Program-made: the position numbers and the translations under genes
Source: Cyanoderma ruficeps
Lineage: Eukaryota > Chordata > Aves > Passeriformes > Timaliidae
Assembly (NCBI GenBank): GCA_008694505.1
Contig: VZDJ01004378.1
Location: 17,043,645-17,107,644, forward strand
Length of the DNA stretch: 64,000 bases
Direction of reading: 5' to 3'
Notes under the pieces: model-generated
What the model saw: only the letters and a program-made list of their open reading frames with translations
Told to the model about the DNA's origin: nothing
Databases searched by the model: none
Shown: piece after piece, positions 1 through 12,526 of the stretch
How the letters are laid out: each line of letters starts with the position of its first letter
Position numbering within the stretch: the stretch's first letter is position 1

Positions 1-12
1 ACCGAACAGCAG

Positions 13-222
13 AATTATAAAATAGTGTGAGTTGGAAGGGACCTTAACAATCATCTAGCTCCCAACCCTCTGCCATGGTCAGGGACACCGTCCACTCGAC
101 CAGGACGATTCAGAGCCCATCCCACCTGGCCTTGGACACTGCCAGGGATGGGGCACGCACGCTTTCTCTGGGCAACCTGTTCCAGTACCTCTCCACCCAG
201 CGTAAGGAACTTCATCCTAACA
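13..222 (-). mobile_element. CR1 LINE 3'-end fragment
   Basis: The plus strand reads as the reverse complement of an avian CR1 3' end. It has a degraded AGAAT-type start, then GTTGGAAGGGACCTTAACAA, a stretch resembling 'GGGACACC..CCACTCGACCAGG', then 'GGGCAACCTGTTCCAGTACC' and a 'cacccagcgtaaggaacttcatcctaa' type end. The element therefore points to the minus strand and is truncated at its 5' side, as is usual for CR1. It ends just before the CpG-rich CCT2 promoter. Identification is from the known CR1 consensus; boundaries are approximate. Confidence 0.85.
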
Positions 223-303
223 GGTCCCCAGGCCACAGAGCCCGTCCCCGCCCCGACACGCTCCCGCGCCCAGGCCGCGCAGCTCCTGAGGGCGCAGGGC
301 CGG

Positions 304-322
304 ACTGCAGCTCCCAGAACGC
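304..322 (+). promoter_or_regulatory. ZNF143/THAP11-type promoter motif
   Basis: ACTGCAGCTCCCAGAACGC closely follows the SBS/Ronin motif (ACTACAnnTCCCAGAATGC) bound by ZNF143 and THAP11. CCT subunit genes have been reported as targets of ZNF143-family activators. The site lies about 125 bp upstream of the start codon, in the expected core-promoter zone. Binding itself is inferred. Confidence 0.6.
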
Positions 323-330
323 CGCGCGCC

Positions 331-341
331 GCCGGAAGCGG
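331..341 (+). promoter_or_regulatory. ETS-family (GABPA/ELK-like) site
   Basis: GCCGGAAGCGG contains the CCGGAAG core of ETS-family sites. It lies directly downstream of the ZNF143-like motif, an arrangement typical of housekeeping CpG-island promoters. Function is inferred from the match only. Confidence 0.5.
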
Positions 342-445
342 CGGCCACAGTGACGGCAGCTCCGGAGGAGCTCGTGGGGGCTGCGGCGCGGCGCTGGTTC
401 TCTGCGGAAGGAGGGGCGCACGGCGGCTCCCGTGGCACTGGCATC

Positions 446-3400
446 ATGGTGAGCGGCGGGACGGTGGCGACGGCTCGGCCCAGGGCACGGCCGGGCCGGG
501 CAGGGCCGAGCAGGGCCGGGGGTGCGGCGGGGTCGGGCCGGGCTGCGCTCCACGCGGGGCCTGCGGGCCGCGCCTTTCCTTTCCCCGCGCTGTGCCGAGG
601 GGTGGGGGCGGCGCGCGCGGGTGGCGGGGGGGCCGCGAAGGTTCTGGAGCCGGGGCGGGGCCCACGCGCCGTCACCCCCCCCNTCGTTTAATGCCTGGGG
701 TGCTTTGCAAATGTTGAATATCTTTAAAGGCGGATATTGGTTACTGCAATAATTATTTTGCATTGATGTAAATAAAAAATAACAACAACAACAACAAAAA
801 GGACGAGTTCAGCTGAGGTATGAAAATGCTAAAGCCCCAGCATGGTCAGTAAATGGACTTGGTTCGTGCTGGCTGTGCCTGCCCCGGGGCTGTGTGAAGG
901 GCCGGCTAGCGGCGGAGCAGCAGCGCACGCCCAGCCGCCAAGGGATGTGCTGGCAGCGGCCTTGTGTGCACTGCAGCCGCGAGCAGCTGCGCCCGGCCTT
1001 GGCACCCCTTCACAAGATACCACATTGAAAGACAGATTTTTAAGAACCTTAACTGTTTCTTAAATATACCTATTACTACCCCAAAATGGGATATGGAAGT
1101 GATTTTATTAATAAAAACATTGTTTAAGTTGTTAGGGTCAGGGGTTTGTTTTTAAAATGCTTAGTTTTATTGAAGCTAGAACAATATTCTTACATTACCT
1201 GTCTTTTAGGCATCCATTTCCCTTGCTCCTGTGAACATTTTCAAGGCAGGTGCAGATGAAGAGAAAGCAGAAACAGCTCGGTTGGTAAGTTTAATTCTCT
1301 AAGAAACTGGTAGTACTTGAGGTAAATACACTTTGTCTTTTCTACTACTTAAAATACTTTTACTGTATCACGATATGGAACTTCTGTCTCTAACTGGCTT
1401 TTCTTGTTGCATGTCTGTAAACAGAAGGGAGGAGGAATGTTGTTTATACTGAAAATTAGAGAAACTTTTCAATGTCAAAGCCAAAGTACCTCTGCTGGAG
1501 CTCAGAAGAGTGGTGCTTATTGGGTGGTATTTCTTCTGGCTTTGAGATTTGCAGTTTCTGGGAGGTTTAAGTATATTTCATCTGGTTATCAAAATTTAGC
1601 AGTTAAGGGACTTGCCTTAAATCTCCATTGATAGAGGTGGAAGGGTTGGTTTAAATGTGGAAAGCTATGTGACAGTGTATAATTCCTGTATTACGCTAGA
1701 AATAAATTGTTCCCTGAGGTATATTTATTTTCATTTCAGTCATCCTTTGTTGGTGCCATTGCCATTGGTGACCTAGTCAAGAGCACCCTGGGGCCTAAAG
1801 GCATGGTAAGACAGCTGCAGGCTCTCACTAGTTATACCTGTTAATTTAGCTTTAATAGTTACAGTGTGTTTTCAAGCAGTATTCTAAATCTTGCATCTTG
1901 TAGGACAAGATTCTTTTAAGTACCGGGAGAGACAGCTCCGTGACAGTTACCAATGATGGTGCAACCATCCTGAAAGCTATTGGAGTTGACAATCCAGCTG
2001 CCAAGGTCTTGGTTGGTGAGTTCTTAAAGGCTTGATATTTCTTAATTTTTATTTGTTCTTAGCAAAGTGTTCTTGAAATACTGTAAAAAATTGAAGGGAG
2101 GGGGAGCAGAAATCCTGAAGTAAGAAGGGGCAGGGTATTGCAAGAGTTGTGGCATTCTGCAAAAGTAAAATTGTGGTGTATGCTGCTCTCCAATACTGTT
2201 TTTTCTTTTCCCTCAACCCTGCTTTGTCCCAGGGGTCAGAAGAAACAAAAGACAGATGTGTGCCACTCTTTTTGAGTGGGAAAATTGGGAAAAGAAATCT
2301 GTGCAGCAACAGAAGTTCTCTGTTTTTCCCAGATTTAAATTTCTGTCACTCAGGGAGCACTGTACTTCTGTATAGAGATTGCCATTGTGAACAACTGTTT
2401 TACTGTGCCTGTGGTCCACTACTGCTGACAAGCAGGAGCCTGAACTATGGGGTGTCAGGTTTACTAATGATTTTGTGTTTGCTCTGTCCCACTTTATCAG
2501 CAGTTCATGCAGCAGACTGGTTATTGCAGTCTCTGATCCTGTATCTATACTTTACAGCTTCTATCCAGCTGTACTTCCTTTTGATAAGCATCTTTAGGAT
2601 GGGGAACAGAGGGGAGCATCTTGACCATCACCAGGCTGCAACTCGTGTCTAGGTTGCAAATAAAGAGCAGGAGTTTGAAGGATGCTGAATTTTATTGGCA
2701 TCTCTTGATTTTCTGGCGGTTTTTTTTTGAGTTTCCTCTTTACACAAAGACTAAGATCTGTTTTTCTTGTCCAAATTAATGCATGAGAAAAATAGCATTA
2801 ATACTGTGTTTTCCTTCTTCAGATATGTCGAAGGTTCAAGATGATGAAGTTGGTGATGGAACTACATCTGTCACAGTGCTGGCAGCTGAATTACTGAGGG
2901 TGATGTATCACGTTTGTTCAGATGTTTGTCCATGTACTGCTGTGATAGCACCAGTAGGAGGGGTGTTATCCTATGTTTGTGAAAGGGCTCCCAAAGCATA
3001 GAAAGGAATAGCTTGCTCTGTTGCTGTTGAACTTGATAGGGGGGAAAAAACCAACCCTTAGGTATTGCATCATCATTTTTGGGTGTTATTTTAGACTATT
3101 ATTCCTTATATTATTTTTTATAAACTCTCAAGTATTTTAAGTTGACTCTTACAGCTCATTTCCTGGCTATTGCACTGAGCAGCATGCAGTACTGCTTAGT
3201 TGTGAGGCTCAGTTCTCTGAAATCCGTTTCCATAGAAAAAAATTCTGCTAAATTCTGTTCTTTGCTCAAGACCTGAATTCATATTGTTCCTTTAAACTCT
3301 GTGTGGATTTTATGCTTATGGAAAAATGTACACTGCCAAACCTAAATCTGAAATTACTACGAAAGAGATTTGAGAAATTGGTAATTCTTCCTGCAGAGCT

Positions 3401-6400
3401 GTGTCAGAATGTCTGACCATCTCAGGTCCAGGAACAGGGATCAAGAGCATCTTAAGGAATGATGTGTCAGTTTGCCAAGTTCCTCAGAAAAATGGAGAAC
3501 GCTTTTTTCAACTACACTTGAAGTTGCATCCATAAATGAACATGTCTTTTCTAGTTAGTGTAACTGTACTTCTTTGGGGGGGAAATAATTACTGATTTCA
3601 TTTAAATAGGAGGCAGAATTACTGATTGCCAGGAAGATTCATCCTCAGACCATCATTGCAGGCTGGAGAGCAGCCACAAAGGCTTCAAGAGAGGCACTTT
3701 TGAAAGCAGCTGTGGATCATGGGTTAGTAATGTCCATTTGATGTAACTCTCCATAAAAAAACTACTCAAGATCAAAACAACATTGCAAATTACAGTCCAT
3801 TGGTAAATTCTTCACTCTTATTAAAGCACTGTGAAGGCTGAGTTCAGGAATTGTAACAGTTGAGGAAAAAACACTGTGTTTTTTTTCAAATGAGTTATAG
3901 AAGCTTTATGATAGTCAGAATTACTTACAATATGCAGAAATGAAATACAAGCTGTAATCTGCTCCCTGGAACAAAGATTTGAGCTGTTACTTCAGATTTT
4001 GTAGTCACATTTTAAATATAATTATTTCCCATGCCCAGCACTTTGTGAGCACAAACTTTCTAAAGCTGAATGCGAAAATTCTCCTAACAAAACTTGTATT
4101 TCAAATAGAAGGTTGTGTTCTGGGACAGTGGAGGGATTCTATGCAGCATTCCTCAAAAGAGAATATGGTACATCTAGATAGAGGCTGGAAGAAGTGGGCA
4201 AAGACTCGTGGTAGTAGTGGTAGTTCAGGCCTTCAGACTTTCCACTTTAATTGAACTGTCTTTATTTTAGTAATGATGAAGTGAAGTTCCGTGAAGACTT
4301 GATGAACATTGCAGGAACAACTCTTTCATCAAAATTACTTACTCACCATAAGGATCACTTCGTCAAGCTGGCTGTAGAAGCTGTTCTTAGGTTGAAAGGC
4401 TCTGGTAATTTGGAGGCTATCCATGTCATTAAGAAACTTGGTGGAAGTTTGGCTGATTCCTACTTAGATGAAGGTAAGTCTTTGAGTGTTGACTGTGTAT
4501 GCATTTGAGAAATAAAGCTGCTAAAGGTAGATTTGTTACAGGAAACACTGTTATGTTATTATTAAACTGAATAATATAGATGGGGGATTTTGTAGTAACT
4601 AGTAATGGTTCTCCTTTTTGATTTGAAGTTCTACAAGACCTTTCTGTTACTGCAGGCTTTTTACTTGACAAGAAGATTGGTGTAAATCAGCCAAAAAGAA
4701 TTGAAAACGCAAAGATTCTTATTGCAAATACTGGTATGGATACAGACAAGATTAAGGTGTGTGACAGAACTACTTTTGAGAAACTGTGTTTTTGTAAATG
4801 GAATTTTGAGACTGAGCTCTCTTTTCTTCAATTTAGATTTTTGGCTCTCGTGTTAGAGTGGACTCCACAGCAAAAGTGGCAGAAATAGAACAGGCAGAAA
4901 AAGAAAAAATGAAGGAGAAAGTGGATCGTATTCTTAAACATGGAATAAATTGCTTTATCAACAGGTATGTATTTCTTGGGAAAAGGGGAGAGTTACATTA
5001 CTTTCCATGTTGTTCTAGTTCACTCTGCTAGAACAGGCAGTTAAGTGCCCAGCAGACACTTAGGATCAAAGGACTTAGACCTTAAAGCGTATGGCTGCCT
5101 GTGCTTAGTGTGATAGTGCTTCTTCAGAGAAAGGGTATTTCAAAAAGCATCATAGTTTGATTTTTTTTTCCTTGGCTTTGCATGTTTTCCTTTTTCTTCC
5201 TTTACATGTTTTCCTTTTCCGTGGTTTTTTTTTGCATTTGCTTCTGTGTTGTGTAACATTTCATGTGCAGCAGGTGCCTCATACATTGGCTGCTTTACTA
5301 GCTTTCAGAAATCTGTCCTGTGTCCATGCTACTGGGAATCTGGTGTTGTTACTGTATTATTTTTAAAGGTTTGTTCTGAGTGTGATGGTGAGATGTGTTT
5401 TAATTTTAGACAGCTGATCTACAACTACCCTGAACATCTCTTTGGAGCTGCAGGTGTCATGGCCATTGAACATGCAGACTTTGCTGGTGTAGAACGTTTG
5501 GCTCTTGTCACAGGTGTGTAGAGTATCTTGTTGTATGAAACTTGGAGGGGCACATTATTTGTTTGATCATTAGTAAACGTCAAACTTACTTAAACATCCT
5601 TTTTTTTTCTCCAGCATTTGTGAATAAAGGATCATAATGCAAAACATGGGATATAATTTAGCAAGTTAGTGCCAGTTACTAATTTTCTTTCATATTCTAA
5701 AATATTTCCAGTTAAGTTCCTGCTTGCTAAGATTTTGAAATGTTTGTTTTCTAAGGGAAAGATGAAACTTAGCAACAGAAAGAATAATTCCAGAAATTAA
5801 TACTAACAGTTCTTGATTCTGTGATAGTAACATTTGGTTCTAAATGGCTGTTGTTTGACTGTAATGATAGAGAAGACTAAAAAGTCAGCCTTTGTTAAAA
5901 ATGTGGGCCTGAGTTGTTGACTTGAGGTGGGCCTCAAATGACATGAACAACCTGGATATTTTGAGTAGTGGTCAGCATAAATGTGGTTCTAGTAACTAAA
6001 GAAAATGAAGCCTCTGGAATGCTACAGGTAATTCTCATTGCTGAAGTTAGAGATAGGTAACTGGGATGTCATAGTTGATTTTGAAAGTGACCAGGAGGAT
6101 GAATTTGCTTTGCAGAAGAAAGGAAAAGACACTGCCTTGTTTATCTTGGCAAAACTGAAGTAGCAATTGTGTTTAACTGTGAGTAGGCACACTGACAGAG
6201 GCAAATGCTTGACTGAGAGGAACACTGCTTACACTCTGGAACAAATTCAGAGCAAATTTTCTATGCAGAGAAGGTGGCCCTTGTCAGTCCCCACTGGCTT
6301 GAACAGGATAGCTGAAAAAAGGACAAGTTTTTAATAGACACAAACTCTCTCCTACAAGTCTTGGTTTTCCTTGTAGTGCTACAACTTCACAGTGCTGCAA

Positions 6401-9400
6401 GCTACTGTGGGATAATTGAGCACACACTGGGAATGCATACATGTGAAGAGTTTTCTAATAGGAAGAGGAAAGAACTAGAACAAGAACTAGAACAATGTCG
6501 CGTTCAAAAACACTTTGGTCTTTGTAACGCTTGTTTTGTTTATGATGTGGCAGTTTACAGATCATGCACAGTATTGCAGCTACAGCATGGAATGAGATTC
6601 CCTAGGCAGGAGAATGGTGGCCACTGCTTCTCAGCCATCATCAGGCAGGCAAAATGAATACTGTCACAAGCTCAAGTTTTAAAGCATAAGAGACTTAATT
6701 TAGTATTTTATAAATTCTTAATCAGTAAATACTGTGAAAACTTGAAACATATTTTAATGGTAGCAAAGATGAATGTTCATTCTGTTATCAGACACAACTC
6801 ACAAGCATTTTGGTCCTTGTGATGTGAAACAAAACATTGGTGTTTTAAGGATTTATCAGCATTGGTTAAAGGTTTCTGGTGCGACATGCTGACATGAGAA
6901 AGTCTTAGTACTGTTAATTTAAATTCATTTTGAGGCAATTACAAACACTATTTTTTCACACACAACCCACCCCTCGCCTTGGTTAGACCTTGGCTAAAGG
7001 GATGCTTTCATTATGAGCTCTGATTTCTTTATGATTTACGCTTGTAGGTGGTGAAATTGCATCAACCTTTGATCACCCTGAGCTAGTAAAACTAGGAAGC
7101 TGCAAGCTTATTGAAGAAGTCATGATTGGAGAAGATAAACTCATTCATTTCTCTGGAGTAGCAATGGGTAAGTGTTTTATCACTAATGGTGTATTGTAAC
7201 ATTTGTGTTAGCCCTCTGCTAATTCTGTTCAGTTTCCAGCGAGGCATAGGAATTCTGTAATGATTTATGTAACTGTTTTTGTTAAAGCCTTGCTTTTCAG
7301 TAAAAATCCTGCACAGTTTTGTGGTTGAAACTCTGGATGTTTCATGTTATGTAAATGAACATACAGTCATTTTTAAGGACAGGAACCAAGGTTTCTTCTT
7401 CGGGAAATTCAATTGACAAGAAAAGTAGCAATATGTCATACTTACAGAGTTTGAGAGCTTGTTCTAGTAAATGGCAATTTCTAATTTTTCAAGGAGTTTT
7501 GAGGCAATATTAATTTTCTGTTAAATTAAATAAGGTGGTGTGGAGCCAAAGCAATAGCACTGTGTACAAAATTTCATTCTCTCTTTGAAATGTCGTCATG
7601 CTTTCTTTTGCTCCCAAAATTAAGTAATACAAAACCTGACTGCAGTGATAGCAAAACCATTGTATATGCTTCGTGATAGCCCATTTTTGTGTCCTGGTTT
7701 CTCTTTTTAATCCTTTCACATTTGTGCTTTCTAGGTGAAGCTTGCACCATAGTTTTGCGTGGAGCCACACAGCAGATTCTGGATGAAGCGGAGAGGTCTT
7801 TGCATGATGCTCTCTGTGTCCTGGCCCAGACAGTGAAGGACACAAGAACTGTGTATGGTGGAGGTGAGTATCAGATTCTTTGTACGTGTCACACATTTTG
7901 CATTGCTGAACATCAGATATGTAACATCTGTGTGTCTTCAATGAATAGGTTGTTCAGAGATGCTGATGGCTAATGCTGTTGCAGAACTTGCTGTCAGAAC
8001 ACCTGGCAAAGAGTCTGTTGCAATGGAGTCCTTTGCTAAGGCTTTACGAATGGTAGGTTTATTTACTCAGATTGCTGGATTAAGAGAGAAAGTTTCATGA
8101 AGCTTACTAACTTGTGACATCAGATGTTTGCTTCACTTGAAAAATTTTGGTTGTCCAAAGTAAAAAATTGAAGTTTAGCAATACATCTTGGACAAGCAAA
8201 AGGGGGAAATTGGTTTTTTGTCTTAGGAAAAAAGTATCGGTGTTTTAATAATTCTGCATGTTACAGCATCGTGAATGTTGATATCCTAGCCCTCCTCTAA
8301 CTGGTTCTCGCTCACCTTACCTGCTAGTTGAAAGTGCTGCAGGAACAGTACATAAAAATCTCATCTCATGTAGTTGACAACTGATTTAGAAAAGAGCAAC
8401 CCTTCTGTTCCATTGATGCTCTGGTGCTGTTTGGTGGGTGTATGCATACTCTAGTACTGTCTACAAGTTTCTGGTCTTGCATTGGAGATTGCATCTTAGT
8501 AGGAAGTGTGCATCTTAGTGTCTCAAGAAACCTTGATAGAGTTGTGCTAACAGGGGATGAGTTTTAGAAGAAATTGACTTTCTGCAATTTAAATTAGGGA
8601 AAACCTTTCTCCCAAGAAATTGAAATTCAAGACCATAATAACACTTGGCATTACCTCTTCAGTCAGCACATGCAAGTTTGCACTGCTGTCACGGGAGCAT
8701 TGAACAGAACCATGGGGTAGTTAATGCTTACCAGCAGGCTTGTGCTTTTTAAATGCAAACATTTCTCCAGTTGCATTCTGAAATAATAAAAGACAAGATT
8801 CTTTTTTTCTTCTGTCCATATAAAATGAACTGCAAATCTTCTAATATGCTTCTATCCTCTTAGGTACTTTCTTACAAGAGGGTTTTGAAATTCTTAGAAG
8901 GGTAGTTTGGGTTTTTTACTTTTTCCTTATCACAGTAACAGATCCTCTGCCATGTTTCTGAAGCATCTTCTTGAAATTCAGTTGCAAACTAGTAACATCA
9001 AAGTATGTTTCACATTTACTAACAATCAGTCCCTCTGTTAATTAAAAACAACCTGTGTTTATCCCCTTAGATCCCAACAATAATAGCTGATAATGCTGGC
9101 TATGACAGTGCTGATTTGGTTGCTCAGCTCAGAGCTGCTCATAGTGAAGGGAAGACTACTTACGGACTGGGTAAGGGGATCAGTTTTACTTCTGTGTTTG
9201 AATTGCTGTTTGGCAGGTCCATTAGGCTCATTAAAGTTGTTCATGTATGTTTGTCACATATATTCAGCATGGAGAACTGAGTATGGTGATTGCTTTGCAC
9301 AGAACTTCGGTGTACAGCACTACATTTCTTTTCTGTTCTACCAGGCTTTTGACAGTAGAGTGAAAACCTTTGTTTCTTAAGTGTATCGTTTCCACCTCTA

Positions 9401-10584
9401 AAAACCACTTTCCTTACACTGAGTCTAGATATAGGAAGCTTAAAAAGAAAAACACTGTTTTAAAACTGCAGCCAGATAAAAACCCAGAAGAACCAAACAT
9501 CCTTCCCTTTGCCCCGTCCCTCCACCTCCCTCAAAAACCCCCCCAGCTGAACAACAACCACAGAGTTGTGAAGAAGAACTCTGAAGTTAATATAACTAAG
9601 GACATTGTGCCAAGAGTCCTGTTGGGATCTTGTCTCCTCATCACAGTATATGAAGTTTTTTTTGTTAATTGTTTGTGCATAATAGCAACGTTAGGCTTAA
9701 ATCAGGAGTCTTGATGTAGAAGACTTTTATTTAATACTCCCTAACTCTCAGTATAGTTTATTTGAGCGAGTAAGTTACTCTGCTCTCTACTTCTTGTAAT
9801 TTCCTTAAAAAAATGCTGAGTTAAAAAAACAAAACCAAAACCCCACCTCTTAATGTATTTCCTCTTCCAGATATGAAAGAGGGTGTCATTGGGGACATGT
9901 CACTTTTGGGAGTAACAGAAAGTTTCCAGGTCAAGAGACAAGTTTTGCTGAGTGCAGCTGAAGCAGCAGAAATGATTCTTCGTGTAGATGACATCATTAA
10001 AGCAGCACCAAGGTATGATCAGAGTGTCTGCATGGTCAGTTACAGTGGTGTAGAGTAAGCCTCCTTCTGTGGAAGAGTAAGGGTGTTCTAAAAATGCTTT
10101 ACTTGAAAGGGAACCTGACATGTGACATGCCGATGTTCATATTAGATAATTTTATTCCATTAGCAGTATTGTCAGGCCTTCAGAGCCACCAGCAAACTTA
10201 AATTGCTGTGCCTGAGTAATACCTAGTTTATCTTAGGTCACCACTAAACATCTGCACAAGTGGCTGACCAAAGTATAAGGGATCCTGCTTTCTTTTTCTT
10301 CTGGCAAGAATTGTAGTGAAACGTCCAGCTGCTGATAGGCAGGATATCCCCTGGGTGCCTGCTACCAGGTAGTTTTTACTAGCCTGGTCATGGGTGCTGT
10401 GTTAGCTTTGAGGTGGTACTCTTTTTTGTGTTGTGAGATAAAACTGTCACTGAACACAAAATACTAACTAAAGACTAAAAATAAGGGTGGGTGAGGAGGG
10501 GCTGGTGGACATGAGTGTGGTGGGAATGTTCTGATTTTTCTTTTTCTCCCCAGAAAACGTGTACCAGACCATCGCCCCTGTTAA
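446..10584 (+). CDS. CCT2: T-complex protein 1 subunit beta (CCT-beta), 16 coding exons
   Basis: CCT2 is the beta subunit of the eukaryotic cytosolic chaperonin TRiC/CCT, an ATP-driven double ring that folds actin, tubulin and other proteins. Coding exons: 446-448, 1210-1284, 1740-1805, 1904-2015, 2823-2899, 3610-3722, 4271-4473, 4656-4756, 4837-4964, 5410-5513, 7048-7167, 7735-7863, 7949-8052, 9071-9170, 9871-10012 and 10554-10584. All junctions are GT-AG and phases agree, giving 535 codons plus stop, the family length. Exon 1 contributes only the ATG, and exon 2 opens [18 protein letters not shown]. Group II chaperonin signatures are visible: [32 protein letters not shown] and [15 protein letters not shown] (GDGTT at residues 96-100), the last being part of the ATP site. 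The C-terminus ends [12 protein letters not shown]. No frameshift or lost motif was seen. Identity is essentially certain; exact exon ends are eye-called. Confidence 0.97.
777..799. repeat. (AAC)n simple repeat in CCT2 intron 1
   Basis: A short run of AAC triplets follows an A/T-rich stretch. It is a simple sequence repeat, possibly derived from an old poly-A-like tail; nothing else is seen. Confidence 0.7.
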
Positions 10585-10841
10585 ATTTTCTTCGGTACCT
10601 GAGGATGTGTGGACCAGATCTCACCTAGTAATTTTTTTTAATGCTCTAGTTTTTGTGAGGTTTTGAAACAGAAGCTTGAGACACACAGATCTCCATCAAT
10701 GGCACTGTCTTCAGTTGGTTTTTACTTACTGGAGCTTTTATGTGTTGTGGGGAAGAATACACTTTCAGAGGTGTATAAACCAGGGGTTTTACACAACCCT
10801 GTTCCTTCTGTTCCATCCAGGTTCCACTTAAAATGCAGAGA

Positions 10842-10862
10842 AATAAAAATAAATAAAATAAT
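10842..10862 (+). terminator. CCT2: CCT2 polyadenylation signals
   Basis: Overlapping AATAAA hexamers lie about 260 bp after the CCT2 stop codon, giving a short 3' UTR. These are the first canonical signals downstream of the stop. Use is inferred. Confidence 0.6.
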
Positions 10863-10869
10863 TCAGATT

Positions 10870-12520
10870 CCCCAAAGCTGTATTTCTTTCTGTAGAACCA
10901 GGAAGGACAGATCCATTAGGACAGCTGTGGTGCACATCCTTGGCCTCGGCTGCTTCAGGGAGTGACAGAGCCCCCATGGCTCGCTGGTTCATGTTGATCT
11001 GCTGTATAAGTGGCTTATTCCAGTCCTGGCTGCATAGGTTTTGAGTTGGGGTCCTAAAAATAGGCTTTGAACTTAGTGTCTTTTTCTAGCAATGTTGGAG
11101 TATTACCTTTTTTTTTATTATGGAAGTGAGAGAGTGTAAGAGGAACCTCAGTCAATGCCCAGAACTACAACTAAGTGGTCTTACAGCTTTTTATAGCACA
11201 AATTTTACATTCTGCTGAGGGTAGTTGAGAGGAACATTCTGGACCAAACAGTCAGAGTGTTGATCTATAGAGTATTGGACTGACTTTACAAACACTTATA
11301 ATTGGGGACACTTAGCAGAAAATGTGCCAGGCTCCATAACATTCACTTCCTGCCCTCTCTGCCCCACCCCTTTCATGTCTGTTGTATGCTGTCTTTATAT
11401 TCACTTTCCTATTCTAGTCGTTGCTGCAAAGGCAACATGTTTCGTGACTGGACTGTTTCTTTGTGCCTAGGTTGGAGGGAAGCCTGTTATGCCTGCAGCA
11501 GTCTGCATGCAGATCTGTGGTGACTGTAAGCACAGACAAGCAGGGTCTGTGTGGGGACCCAGAATGGTGCCTGCTGGGCCTTGTGACCTTTCTGGCCCTT
11601 GGAAGTGTAGTACAGCACCTGGCAAACACCAGGGCAAGTCTGCCAAAGCAGAAGGATTAGGTTGAAATACCAAGTATGTGTGCAAAGATTTTTCTCCCTT
11701 AGATTTCTTAAAATGAAGGGAATCTGCTTACAGAATCCTCCCCTTAACTCTTGACAGAGACTCTTCAGCTCTCCAGAAGTGACAGTACTGTGTGGAGAGG
11801 GCTGAGTGAAACATCATTGATAAGCCAGTGAAAGCACACTCTTCCCCATCCTCTCAGATAAATACAGGATCAGCTCAGTTCTGTGGGATATAAAACATTG
11901 ACCTTGAATATTAAAAAGTGCCCCTAACTCGTGTCCTGCTTTCCTTTTTGTAGGAAGAAATTGTTGGAACAAGACTAGATACAGAATTTGCTTTTAATTC
12001 CAAAGAAGGATTTTAACTTGGCAAGATGCTAGTATAGTTTTATTTAATTTGACTAGTAGCACACTATATGGATGCCAATCAGGTGAAAATTTGTACTTCA
12101 TTTAACAAAACAACAAGTGCTAGCAGAGTCTATATATTTCCAGATAAATTTTTCAAGCATGTAGATGACATTAAACAGTCATTACCTGGCATGGAATCAA
12201 ACCTTTTCTGGGAAGGCAACTGCTGCTTCTGCAGGCTGTGCTGGTCAGACAGTTCTACTCCCGAGTATGCCACCAAGGGCTCTCCACCCTTGTTAAAAAA
12301 CCTGTCACCTAATAAATCCATGCTATGGAATCTAAAGTTTAAAATGTCACTTTAAACCAGATTTCTGTTACTCAAAGCAAAGCTCAAAAAAGTGCATTTT
12401 TAAGGGGATCTGAACTGGTCCAAGTTGCAAGCTTGAGAAATACCCAGCTGAAATCAGCTGAGTAAAGTTTGCCTCATCAGATTCTGTGCAAGCCTACAGT
12501 GACAGCTCACAGCCCGGGAA
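10870..12520. other. Intergenic space between the convergent CCT2 and LRRC10 3' ends
   Basis: No gene with convincing coding structure is seen. There is one acceptor-preceded 21-codon open stretch at 11955-12018, described in the findings. The rest is unremarkable AT-rich sequence. Confidence 0.5.
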
Positions 12521-12526
12521 TTTATT
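12521..12526 (-). terminator. LRRC10: Candidate LRRC10 polyadenylation signal
   Basis: TTTATT on the plus strand gives AATAAA on the minus strand, about 780 bp past the LRRC10 stop codon. It would give a 3' UTR of reasonable length. Other signals further away cannot be excluded. Confidence 0.4.

Larger units (their letters stand above)
230..700 (+). promoter_or_regulatory. CCT2: CpG-island promoter of CCT2
   Basis: About 470 bp of very GC- and CpG-rich sequence surrounds the CCT2 start codon at 446, in contrast to the AT-rich introns that follow. There is no TATA box, as expected for a housekeeping promoter. Transcription probably starts somewhere in 340-430 (inference). One unresolved base (N) lies at 683 in a C-run, so the local assembly is imperfect. 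Confidence 0.8.

Noticed and set aside
212..763. Overlapping open frames on both strands in the CCT2 promoter
   Set aside because: Pro/Ala/Gly/Arg-rich frames are expected from CpG-island composition, and two of them cross the unresolved base at 683.
2149..2652. 167-codon plus-strand open frame in CCT2 intron 4
   Set aside because: It lies wholly between well-defined CCT2 exons, has no recognisable domain and no splice logic. Its hydrophobic make-up is typical of T-rich intron sequence.
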